Source of the DNA: JAZGDL01 sp036477795
GTDB taxonomy: Bacteria > Planctomycetota > Phycisphaerae > UBA1845
Length of the DNA: 13,131 nt
Reading direction: 5' to 3'
NCBI GenBank assembly: GCA_036477795.1
Contig: JAZGDL010000198.1
Location: 1 to 13,131 of the forward strand
A program made the translations under genes and the position numbers. Within the stretch, counting starts at the first letter, position 1; the number at the start of each line of letters is the position of its first letter. Below are positions 6,940 to 12,765 of the stretch, piece by piece. The notes under the pieces were generated by a model, which saw only the letters and a program-made list of their open reading frames with translations, did not search any database and had not been told where the DNA came from.

Positions 6940-7050
6940 GGGACCCTAACAATACCGAGCCGCGCCCGTCAGGAAGCGGGAAAATCGTCAGGCATCGACC
7001 GCTCCCTTACGGTCGCGGCTCTGATTTCACCCCGTTTTGTTAGAGTCCCT
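6939..7050. repeat. 112-bp foldback repeat after gspG
   Basis: Outer arms AGGGACCCTAACAA (6939-6952) and TTGTTAGAGTCCCT (7037-7050) pair with one mismatch. Inner arms at about 6956-6979 and 6998-7021 are imperfect complements of the GAGCCGCGACCGT type, which also covers the pilM stop codon. It begins at the last base of the gspG stop codon. A palindromic dispersed element, an mRNA 3' stabiliser or a terminator are all possible. Confidence 0.75.
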
Positions 7051-7083
7051 AAGACTCGCGACTGTATTCGGAAGCTGCCGGGT

Positions 7084-7102
7084 CGCGGGCTCTTAGCCCG
7101 CG
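7084..7102. repeat. Short GC-rich hairpin CGCGGGCT-CTT-AGCCCGCG
   Basis: Perfect 8-bp stem with a 3-base loop in the gspG-gspJ gap. No T-run follows, so it is not a standard intrinsic terminator. Function unknown. Confidence 0.55.
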
Positions 7103-7191
7103 CGGCGCCAGGAAAACAGGACGGTGGGTTTCCCCGCCCGCTCCGTCACCACCCCACTCCGGATATCGTATGTTGATCCGGTCACCGGCAA

Positions 7192-7245
7192 TGTGGGACA
7201 GGCTTTCCAGCCTGTCGTTTGACCGGCTGGAAAGCCGGTCCCACG
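7192..7245 (-). repeat. 54-bp palindromic repeat, inverted, upstream of gspJ
   Basis: Loop reads TGTCGTTTGACC, the reverse complement of the loop type in the copies at 5877 and 9758, so this copy is inverted. It ends 27 bp before the chosen gspJ start and contains an in-frame TTG (7219) that could be mistaken for a start codon. Confidence 0.92.
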
Positions 7246-7272
7246 GCGACGGGTAGATCGGGGGTGGAAAGC

Positions 7273-7830
7273 TTGCGTCCTATACACCACATTCTGTTGC
7301 GCCGTGGCCTGGGCCTCGTTGAGGTGGTGCTGGCCATCGCCATCACGGCGATCCTGCTGGCTTCGACGACCGGTGTGCTGGGTTTTTTCACGCTGCACGG
7401 CGCCCGACTGCAGCTCAACGAATCGTCCCGCAGCCAGGGCGCCTTGGCCATGCACCAGATGCGCAACGAGCTGGCCCTGGCCACCTCGGTGTCGGCCCTG
7501 AGCGATAGGGCGATCACATTCATCGTGCCCGACGTCGACGGCGATACCCTGGACGACACTATTGAATACACATGGACCGGCAGCATCGGTGACACGCTGA
7601 CGCGGAAGCTGAACGGGGTGCCGTCCTCGAGGATGCTGATGGGTGTTCAGTCGTTTGCCCTGGCATTCGACGTGGACACCACGACCCTCAAGACCGTATA
7701 CGTCAGTCTCGATGCTAACGGTAGCTCGCCGGATACGGTGGTGCGACTGGACACCGCCATGCCTTGTCTGAACCGGCCGAGTTTGGGAGGACTTGCCCTT
7801 GATAATGTATCGCTCCATTCGCCGCCGTAG
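7273..7830 (+). CDS. GspJ-like minor pseudopilin
   Basis: Minor subunit of the pseudopilus tip. It has a prepilin signature RRG|LGLVEVVLAIAITAILLAS, with cleavage after Gly, Leu at +1 and Glu at +5, and then a hydrophobic helix. The globular domain contains MHQMRNELALATSVSAL and IEYTWTGSIGDTLTRKLNG, close to the GspJ pattern in which a tyrosine-containing strand is followed by L-R. No in-frame ATG exists upstream. TTG at 7273 gives a compact leader (12 residues) and has GGTGG 5 bp upstream. GTG at 7264 is a close alternative. A TTG at 7219 lies inside a 54-bp repeat and is unlikely. The gene overlaps the next by 26 bp. GspJ identity is by pattern and neighbours, not by search. Confidence 0.75.
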   Translation: MRPIHHILLRRGLGLVEVVLAIAITAILLASTTGVLGFFTLHGARLQLNESSRSQGALAMHQMRNELALATSVSALSDRAITFIVPDVDGDTLDDTIEYTWTGSIGDTLTRKLNGVPSSRMLMGVQSFALAFDVDTTTLKTVYVSLDANGSSPDTVVRLDTAMPCLNRPSLGGLALDNVSLHSPP

Positions 7831-8317
7831 TTTCGGCTACATCGAAGCGGTTATCTCCACGGTGGTGCTGGGCAGCGCCATTGTCGCGGCTTTGGGCATG
7901 TTCGGAGGCTACGTGCGCGGCATCGAAGCATCGGTGGATGGGCTCAAGGCCCGGGAATTGGCCTGCGAACTGTTGGCTGAGATCGTGTCGCGGCCGTTCG
8001 AGGACCCCAACCGCTTGCCGGGCAACTTCGGGCGGGCGGCGGGTGAAACCCTGCGGAAAGATTTCAACGATGTGGACGACTACCACAGGTGGGAAGAGAG
8101 CCCACCTACCGCGTTCGACGGGACGCCACTGGGCGGAAACGAATACGCCGGTTTCACGCGCCGGGTGGTGGTCAGGAACGTCGACGCCGAGACCATGCAG
8201 AGTGTGGTGGCCAATGGAAGTTCGAGCGCCAAACGCATCACCGTCATCGTGGAGCACAACGGGAAACTAAGGGCAAAGCTGTTCGCCTACCGGACGCGAA
8301 ACGATGCCTGGAACTGA
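7805..8317 (+). CDS. GspI/PilV-like minor pseudopilin
   Basis: Probable minor pseudopilin, 170 residues from ATG 7805. The N-terminus MYRSIRRRSFGYIEAVISTVVLGSAIVAAL has a basic leader, Phe at +1 and Glu at +5, then a hydrophobic helix, but the residue before the cleavage site is Ser rather than the near-universal Gly. The globular part includes LKARELACELLAEIVSRPFEDPN, a helix pattern seen in GspI-like proteins. A strong GGGAGG at 7785-7790 is 8 bp from a TTG at 7799 and 14 bp from the ATG, so translation may begin two codons earlier. It overlaps the upstream gene by about 26 bp and the next by 14 bp, which indicates translational coupling within one transcript. Confidence 0.75.
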   Translation: MYRSIRRRSFGYIEAVISTVVLGSAIVAALGMFGGYVRGIEASVDGLKARELACELLAEIVSRPFEDPNRLPGNFGRAAGETLRKDFNDVDDYHRWEESPPTAFDGTPLGGNEYAGFTRRVVVRNVDAETMQSVVANGSSSAKRITVIVEHNGKLRAKLFAYRTRNDAWN

Positions 8318-9617
8318 GAGGAAAGGGACGGAGGGACGGAGGGACGAAGGGACGGAGGGGAATCCGCAATCCCCAATCCGCAATCCCCAATCCGCAATCC
8401 GCAATCCGCAATCCCCAATCCGTCGGGCGGCGGCGATTTACGTGCTGACGCTGATGATCGCCATGATTGTGACGGCGACGGCCACCACGCTGCTGGCCCT
8501 GCAGATGGCCAATCGTCGCCTGCACCGCAATCTCGGAGACGCCCTGCAGGCGGAGTACATAGCCTACGCCGGCCTGGACTGGGCCCTGGGTAAGTATCAG
8601 AATGACCCCTCGTGGCGCAGCACCGCCGTGTCTGGTGCCGACATAGTTCTCAATCTCATCGACGGCATTGGGACCAACGTCACGATCACTGATCCCACCA
8701 ACGACTTCACCGACAACGACACCGAGCCGGTTGCCCTGGCAATCTCGTCGGACGCAAATGGCGCTCTGTTCAGCTTTACCGCGGGGCTGGACCCCGCCCC
8801 TCATGAGGCCCTTGGCTACGCGATTTACGCGAGCGGGACGGTGACGTTCTCCAAGGTAGCCACCGTCCGCGGACCTATATACTCCGACCAAGGATTCACG
8901 GCCTTTCTCGGTGTGAATAATCTCGACAACGGGGGCTTTAGGATGTTGGAAACCGGGTCAGTGTTCGGGACCGTCCCGAATCTGACGATCGTTCCGTCGG
9001 CTGGTCCCCATTTGACGCCGAACCTGGAGTTCTACATTTCACGAGCTACACAGCTCGCCAGCGCGGGTATCGACTTCGATCTGATCGACGCAAGGGTGTC
9101 GAGCAGTTCCAGCACCGAAGGTGGCGCCAACGGCGAAGGGGTCTACCACATCGACGCCGAGGGCGCCAAGGTGAAGCTGCGAAACGTTTATCTGAAGGGC
9201 ACGTTGATTATCACCAATACCGCGGGCAATGACGTTGAGATCGTAGACGGTTGCAGGATGGAGCCGGGCGCGGCGGGCTACCCGACGCTGTTGGTGGCGT
9301 GCTGGCCGGGATCGTTGACCATCGCACCGGTCATGCCGTTGGATGAAGCCGGCCGCGGGGTCGATTTCAATGACGACGGCGATACGCAGGACGTGATCCC
9401 GTCGGCGTTTTTCGGCGTTATCTGGACGGACGCCCCCGTAACCACGCTCGGCGGGGACGGCGTGCCGTACACGGGTAGCATCATCGCCGGCGATGTGAAT
9501 GTGGTCGATGCGGTGGTCATCGACGATGATCCCAACCTTGCCGGCCGATTGATGCACGGGTTTACAGATGGGAAGTTGCACTTGCGCCGCGGATCGATCC
9601 GGGCGACGACTCCATAG
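8304..9617 (+). CDS. PilX/GspK-like pilus assembly protein with repeat-encoded N-terminus
   Basis: 437 residues. The first 40 are mostly encoded by repeat DNA (GTEGRRDEGTEG, then NPQSPIR/NPQSAIR units). A membrane helix follows (42-66, AAAIYVLTLMIAMIVTATAT), then GDALQAEYIAYAGLDWALGKY, the pattern after the helix in PilX_N and GspK proteins. The large C-terminal part (about 150-437) is acidic, beta-rich and without a domain I recognise; it contains DFNDDGDTQD (354-363), a Ca-binding-loop-like motif. The ATG overlaps the upstream gene by 14 bp. No other ATG, GTG or TTG lies between it and the membrane helix, so the repeat must be translated if this gene is expressed. There is no clear prepilin Gly/Glu pair. 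A role at the pseudopilus tip with the GspI/J/H-like proteins is inferred from position. Confidence 0.7.
   Translation: MPGTERKGTEGRRDEGTEGNPQSPIRNPQSAIRNPQSPIRRAAAIYVLTLMIAMIVTATATTLLALQMANRRLHRNLGDALQAEYIAYAGLDWALGKYQNDPSWRSTAVSGADIVLNLIDGIGTNVTITDPTNDFTDNDTEPVALAISSDANGALFSFTAGLDPAPHEALGYAIYASGTVTFSKVATVRGPIYSDQGFTAFLGVNNLDNGGFRMLETGSVFGTVPNLTIVPSAGPHLTPNLEFYISRATQLASAGIDFDLIDARVSSSSSTEGGANGEGVYHIDAEGAKVKLRNVYLKGTLIITNTAGNDVEIVDGCRMEPGAAGYPTLLVACWPGSLTIAPVMPLDEAGRGVDFNDDGDTQDVIPSAFFGVIWTDAPVTTLGGDGVPYTGSIIAGDVNVVDAVVIDDDPNLAGRLMHGFTDGKLHLRRGSIRATTP
8317..8422 (+). repeat. Compound GA-rich plus AATCCGC microsatellite in the PilX/GspK-like gene
   Basis: About 44 bp of an 8-bp GA-rich unit (GGGACGGA / GGGACGAA) is followed by nine 7-bp units at 8361-8422 (AATCCGC and AATCCCC mixed). 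It lies between the ATG and the codons of the membrane helix, so it encodes the protein's N-terminus. Same order and same strand relative to the gene as in gspE and the S1 gene. Confidence 0.92.
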
Positions 9618-9628
9618 CGTTCCCCAAT

Positions 9629-9691
9629 GTAGCGCCACCCCTTGTGGGTGGCGCAGGACGGGTGTGCGCCACCCACAAGGGGTGGCGCTAC
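9629..9691. repeat. Perfect 27-bp hairpin before the gspH-like gene
   Basis: Arms 9629-9655 and 9665-9691 (GTAGCGCCACCCCTTGTGGG... and its exact complement) with a 9-base loop. It occupies more than half of the 117-bp gap between the PilX/GspK-like and GspH-like genes. A dispersed palindromic element, transcription attenuator or mRNA processing site are possible; no T-run follows. Confidence 0.9.
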
Positions 9692-9734
9692 GTTCACAAA
9701 AACGACAGGTTGCTCTTGAGGGGAATCAGAAGCC

Positions 9735-10352
9735 ATGTACGAGAACGATGAAATTAGTGTGGGACCGGCTTTCCAGCCGGTCAAACGACAGGCTGGAAAG
9801 CCTGTCCCACAACGTCGCGGGTTTACGCTGATAGAATTGGTCATTGTCATCGCATTGATCGGTGTGGTGGCCGCCCTGGCCCGTCCGAGAATGATCTCCT
9901 ACCTGGAGAACCAGCGGGTACGCGCCCTGGGACGCCGCATCCAGTTGGACCTGAAGATGGCCCGGAGCGAAGCCATCAAACGGCGCACGCCGATCACGCT
10001 GAGCTTCGATCCTGATGGCAAGTACTATAAGATTGCGGGCATCACCGACGTGGCCACGTTGGACGGCCGGCAATCGACCTACCGCGTGGACCTGGACGGG
10101 AAGAACGGATTCGGCGCTGATGTGCGGGCGGTGAACTTCGAGGGGGCCATCCAAGTGACCTTCGATGCGTTTGGCAGAGCTGACGCGACGGGTCGAATCG
10201 TTATCGGAAGCGGCCGCTCCCTAGGCTTGATGCTGGTCGATAACACAGGGCGGTCCTCGAAGCTGTTCCTGCACGCCGGCGTGGAGGCGACGACGCTTCT
10301 CGATGAGGGTGGCGATATCATTGATCCTCCGATCGAGATAATGCCTCCTTAG
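9735..10352 (+). CDS. GspH/FimT-like pseudopilin with repeat in its leader
   Basis: 205-residue prepilin. The cleavage site is QRRG|FTLIELVIVIALIGVVAALARP (G29, F30, E34), followed by the hydrophobic helix and a GspH-type domain: LGRRIQLDLKMARSEAIKRRTPITLSF and, later, VTFDAFGRADATGRIVI. The leader is 29 residues, long for a prepilin, because a 54-bp palindromic repeat (9758-9811) encodes VGPAFQPVKRQAGKPVP inside it. Removing the 54 bp in silico leaves MYENDEIRRRG|FTLIE, an ordinary 11-residue basic leader. No start codon occurs between the repeat and the cleavage site; a GTG exists at the repeat's own second base (9759). The ATG at 9735 has GAGGGG about 10 bp upstream. It is the last pilin gene of the cluster. 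Confidence 0.88.
   Translation: MYENDEISVGPAFQPVKRQAGKPVPQRRGFTLIELVIVIALIGVVAALARPRMISYLENQRVRALGRRIQLDLKMARSEAIKRRTPITLSFDPDGKYYKIAGITDVATLDGRQSTYRVDLDGKNGFGADVRAVNFEGAIQVTFDAFGRADATGRIVIGSGRSLGLMLVDNTGRSSKLFLHAGVEATTLLDEGGDIIDPPIEIMPP
9758..9811 (+). repeat. 54-bp palindromic repeat inside the gspH-like leader
   Basis: Loop GGTCAAACGACA, arms TGTGGGACCGGCTTTCCAG... and near-complement. It is translated as VGPAFQPVKRQAGKPVP in the prepilin leader, in the same phase as the copy in the PilP-like gene. Confidence 0.95.
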
Positions 10353-10417
10353 GTTACGTTTTGATCCGAGCTGCGACCCCATCGACATTACCGGTCCGCT
10401 GCGGTTTTCACTACGCG

Positions 10418-10471
10418 TGTGGGACCGGCTTTCCAGCCTGACGATTGACCGGCTGGAAAGCCGGTCCCACA
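10418..10471 (-). repeat. 54-bp palindromic repeat, first of an identical pair
   Basis: Arms are perfectly complementary over 21 bp, and the loop is TGACGATTGACC (inverted orientation, diverged loop). It is identical base for base to the copy starting 100 bp further on, including the following CACAG(A/G)ATATG context. Confidence 0.95.
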
Positions 10472-10517
10472 GAATATGCCGGGGGCGGGGGGTGGGCATG
10501 GGTCCGCCGCAGGCGCA

Positions 10518-10571
10518 TGTGGGACCGGCTTTCCAGCCTGACGATTGACCGGCTGGAAAGCCGGTCCCACA
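10518..10571 (-). repeat. 54-bp palindromic repeat, second of an identical pair
   Basis: Identical to 10418-10471 and exactly 100 bp downstream of it. The 46-bp spacer is GC-rich and unique (GCCGGGGGCGGGGGGTGGGC). Confidence 0.95.
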
Positions 10572-10696
10572 GGATATGTATGACAGCATGGGTCAACTTC
10601 GTTGAGCCATGCCACCCCCGCCGGGCCCATTATGCGGACCTATCGCTTGAGCCTGGCCCGTCATGCTCCACCGATCACTCCCGTTTTTATGATTGC

Positions 10697-10725
10697 TTGA
10701 CTATTCCGGTAGGTTTGGATAGAAG
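10697..10725 (+). promoter_or_regulatory. Possible sigma-70-type promoter for the S1 gene
   Basis: TTGACT at 10697-10702 and TAGAAG at 10720-10725 with a 17-bp spacer. The -35 matches 5 of 6 consensus bases and the -10 matches 4 of 6. It lies 120-180 bp before the possible S1 starts, in a region with no gene. Sequence-only call. Confidence 0.35.
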
Positions 10726-10904
10726 AGTAGGTGGCTTGATGATGGGAAAGTCGGGAAAGCAAGGGGATCGGCGCAGGAAGGTCTGGTCAAGGCCAGCGTG
10801 AGCGGCACGGCAGTGTTTGAGTCGCTGGTGTGTAGGGAGTTGAATTGACCGCGGCGAAAGTCGCGTTTGATTTCTTTGCCATATCTCGCGGCCAGGCAGA
10901 TTTC

Positions 10905-12524
10905 ATGAGCGATTCGTTGGTTCAACAAGAGTCTGAGAACACACTGCCTCCGGTACCCGCAGTCGGTACGTCCGGGCACAGAGACGGTGCTGCCCCACCC
11001 CTTCCAGGCGATGAGAAAGGCACCAAGGGGCAGGAAGGGACGGAGGGACGAAGGGACGAAGGGACGAAGGGGAATCCGCAATCCGCAATCCGCAATCCGC
11101 AATCCGCAATCCGCAATCCGCAATCCCCAATCCCCAATCTCCTTGGCGCGGCTGCAACGGCTTCTGTCGATGAGGCAGCCTGTGCGATTCCCGCGCGCGG
11201 CGCCGAATTGGTCGGCCGGGTGACCTCGATCGATAGTGAGCAACTCTATCTGGACGTCGGCCTGATCTACAAGGCGGTTGTACCGGTAAGGGCCTTCAGG
11301 AATGGAAGCGTTCCCGAGATCGGTTCCGAGCTTGGGGTTCTGGTGGTTCGTTTTGACCTGCAAGCCAACGTCTTACGAGCGTACTGCAAGGGAACGGTAG
11401 CCGAGGCGGACATCGACACTCTGGTGCCCGGTGCGATCGTGGAAGGCAAGATCACCGGTTTGATCAAGGGTGGCCTGGAAGCACAGTTCGGGACGCTGCG
11501 CGGATTCATGCCTGCTTCGCAAGTGAATACCAAGCCCATGAAGGACATCTCCTTGTTGCTCGGCGAGCAGGTGCGCTGCGAAGTGCTGGAGATCGATCCC
11601 AAAGGCAGACAGCTCGTCGTCAGCCGGCGCAACATCCTGGCTAAAGAGCAGGTGGCGGCCCGCGAGAGGCTTTTTTCCGAGCTCAAAGTGGGGCAGGTGC
11701 ACAAGGGTGTGGTTTCGGGCCTGGCGGACTTCGGCGTGTTTGTCGACCTGGGCGGGCTCCGAGGGCTCGTGCATGTCAGCGACTTGAAGTGGACCGCCGT
11801 CGCGAAACCGGGCGACGTGGTGCAGCCCGGCGACAAGGTCGATGTCAAGGTTCTCAAGATCAACAAGAAGCGCAAGCGCATCTCCTTGGGGATAAAGCAG
11901 GTTACACCGGATCCCTGGGCGGACGTTGAGAAGACGTACCCCGTCGGCACATCGTTGAAGGTACGGGTGGTCAAGCTGGCGGAGTTTGGAGCGTTTGCGG
12001 AGATTACCGAGGGCGTCAACGGGTTGATCCCACTAGGCGAGATGTCCTGGTTGCAACGCCCGGCCCACGCAAGCGAGTTGCTGGAACTCGAGCAGGTCGT
12101 GGACGTCGGCGTTATCAAAGTGGAAGCCAAGCGGCGGCGCATCGGGTTGAGCATAAAACAGGTCACCGAGGACCCCTGGCTTAAGGTGGCGGAGGGGTTT
12201 TCGGTGAATTCGGTGGTAGCCGGCAAGGTCACCAAACTGCTCGATTTCGGAGTTCTGGTGGAGTTGAAGCCTGGTGTCGAGGGTATGGTGCACATTTCCG
12301 AGCTTTCGGACAATCGGGTGAAGACGCCCAGCGACGTTGTGAGTTCCGGCGAGCAGGTCAGCGTGCGAGTCCTCAGTGTGGACCCCAAGAAGCGCCGAAT
12401 CGGACTGACCATCAAGGGCCTGAACGCCAAGGAAGCGTCCTCCGCCCCCATGCCCGCCACAGAGCCCAAACAAAAGCGCCAGAAGCCGTTGCGCGGCGGC
12501 TTGTCCTCCCATTTCAACTGGTAG
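10905..12524 (+). CDS. rpsA: Five-domain S1 RNA-binding protein (ribosomal protein S1 type)
   Basis: RNA-binding protein of the ribosomal S1 family, expected to help mRNA docking on the 30S subunit. Counting from ATG 10905 (539 residues), five S1 OB-fold units can be seen: about 99-165 (divergent), 175-248, 262-333 (GVVSGLADFGVFVDLGG, GLVHVSDL), 347-421 (EFGAFAEITEGVNGLIPLGEMSW) and 434-505 (LLDFGVLVELKPGVEGMVHISEL). A basic tail of about 34 residues ends in HFNW. Before the first domain is a disordered region in which residues about 37-79 are encoded by the GA-rich plus AATCCGC repeat. A TTG at 10845 with AGGGAG 5 bp upstream would add 20 residues and cannot be excluded. It could be a second S1-like regulator rather than the main rpsA. 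Confidence 0.88.
   Translation: MSDSLVQQESENTLPPVPAVGTSGHRDGAAPPLPGDEKGTKGQEGTEGRRDEGTKGNPQSAIRNPQSAIRNPQSPIPNLLGAAATASVDEAACAIPARGAELVGRVTSIDSEQLYLDVGLIYKAVVPVRAFRNGSVPEIGSELGVLVVRFDLQANVLRAYCKGTVAEADIDTLVPGAIVEGKITGLIKGGLEAQFGTLRGFMPASQVNTKPMKDISLLLGEQVRCEVLEIDPKGRQLVVSRRNILAKEQVAARERLFSELKVGQVHKGVVSGLADFGVFVDLGGLRGLVHVSDLKWTAVAKPGDVVQPGDKVDVKVLKINKKRKRISLGIKQVTPDPWADVEKTYPVGTSLKVRVVKLAEFGAFAEITEGVNGLIPLGEMSWLQRPAHASELLELEQVVDVGVIKVEAKRRRIGLSIKQVTEDPWLKVAEGFSVNSVVAGKVTKLLDFGVLVELKPGVEGMVHISELSDNRVKTPSDVVSSGEQVSVRVLSVDPKKRRIGLTIKGLNAKEASSAPMPATEPKQKRQKPLRGGLSSHFNW
11013..11142 (+). repeat. Compound GA-rich plus AATCCGC microsatellite in the S1 gene
   Basis: An 8-bp GA-rich part (to 11072, GGGACGAA units cleanest at 11045-11070) is followed by ten 7-bp units at 11073-11142: seven AATCCGC, two AATCCCC, one AATCTCC. 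Translated as GTKGRRDE-like then NPQSAIR units, in the N-terminal linker of the S1 protein. Confidence 0.93.
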
Positions 12525-12765
12525 CCTCTGCGGGGGGGGCCATTCCCGACTAGCGGCGCGTCAACGTTCGAATTGTGGGTTGGTGTATGGGGTGAGGGAG
12601 CAGAGATTACGCTTGGGGCGTCTGCCAAACGACAAAGTCACTGCTGGCGTCAACCCGTCAATGGAACTGTGAGGCAGCACTGGCGTTCTGTCGCTGATTG
12701 GGCTACACTTTTGCCCGTCGCGAGAATACACTGGTGAATCCGACTTGCGAATACGGGTGCCCGCA

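Larger units (their letters stand above)
6940..7272. other. Gene-free stretch between gspG and gspJ filled with repeats
   Basis: No credible gene is visible in these 333 bp. It holds a 112-bp foldback (6939-7050), a short GC-rich hairpin (7084-7102) and an inverted 54-bp repeat (7192-7245), leaving only short unique segments. The foldback and the hairpin lack a T-run, so they are weak as intrinsic terminators. Confidence 0.7.
10353..10904. other. Gene-free stretch between the pilin cluster and the S1 gene
   Basis: 552 bp with no credible gene. It contains two identical 54-bp repeats (10418, 10518), a possible promoter (10697-10725) and a T-run (10684-10688) preceded by no clear hairpin. An open frame across 10445-10801 begins inside a repeat and shows no protein-like features. 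If the TTG at 10845 is the real S1 start, the last 60 bp are coding. Confidence 0.7.

Noticed and set aside
7084..7102. Intrinsic terminator after gspG
   Set aside because: Stable stem but no T-run follows, and pilin genes continue on the same strand.
7219..7272. TTG at 7219 as the start of the GspJ-like gene
   Set aside because: Lies inside the 54-bp repeat; later TTG/GTG codons give a normal prepilin leader and a better ribosome binding site.
5877..10571. Insertion sequence or transposon
   Set aside because: The repeats are too short to carry a transposase and none is encoded in the window; they fit a non-autonomous REP-like element better.
10445..10801. 118-codon + strand open frame between gspH and the S1 gene
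   Set aside because: Starts on a TTG inside a 54-bp repeat and runs through a second copy; its composition and end look non-coding.
11073..11142. CRISPR array
   Set aside because: Direct 7-bp tandem units with no spacers; a microsatellite, not a CRISPR.
11267..12628. 453-codon minus-strand open frame over the S1 gene
   Set aside because: It is antisense to five recognisable S1 domains, is Ser/Thr/Pro-rich and shows no domain; a codon-bias shadow.
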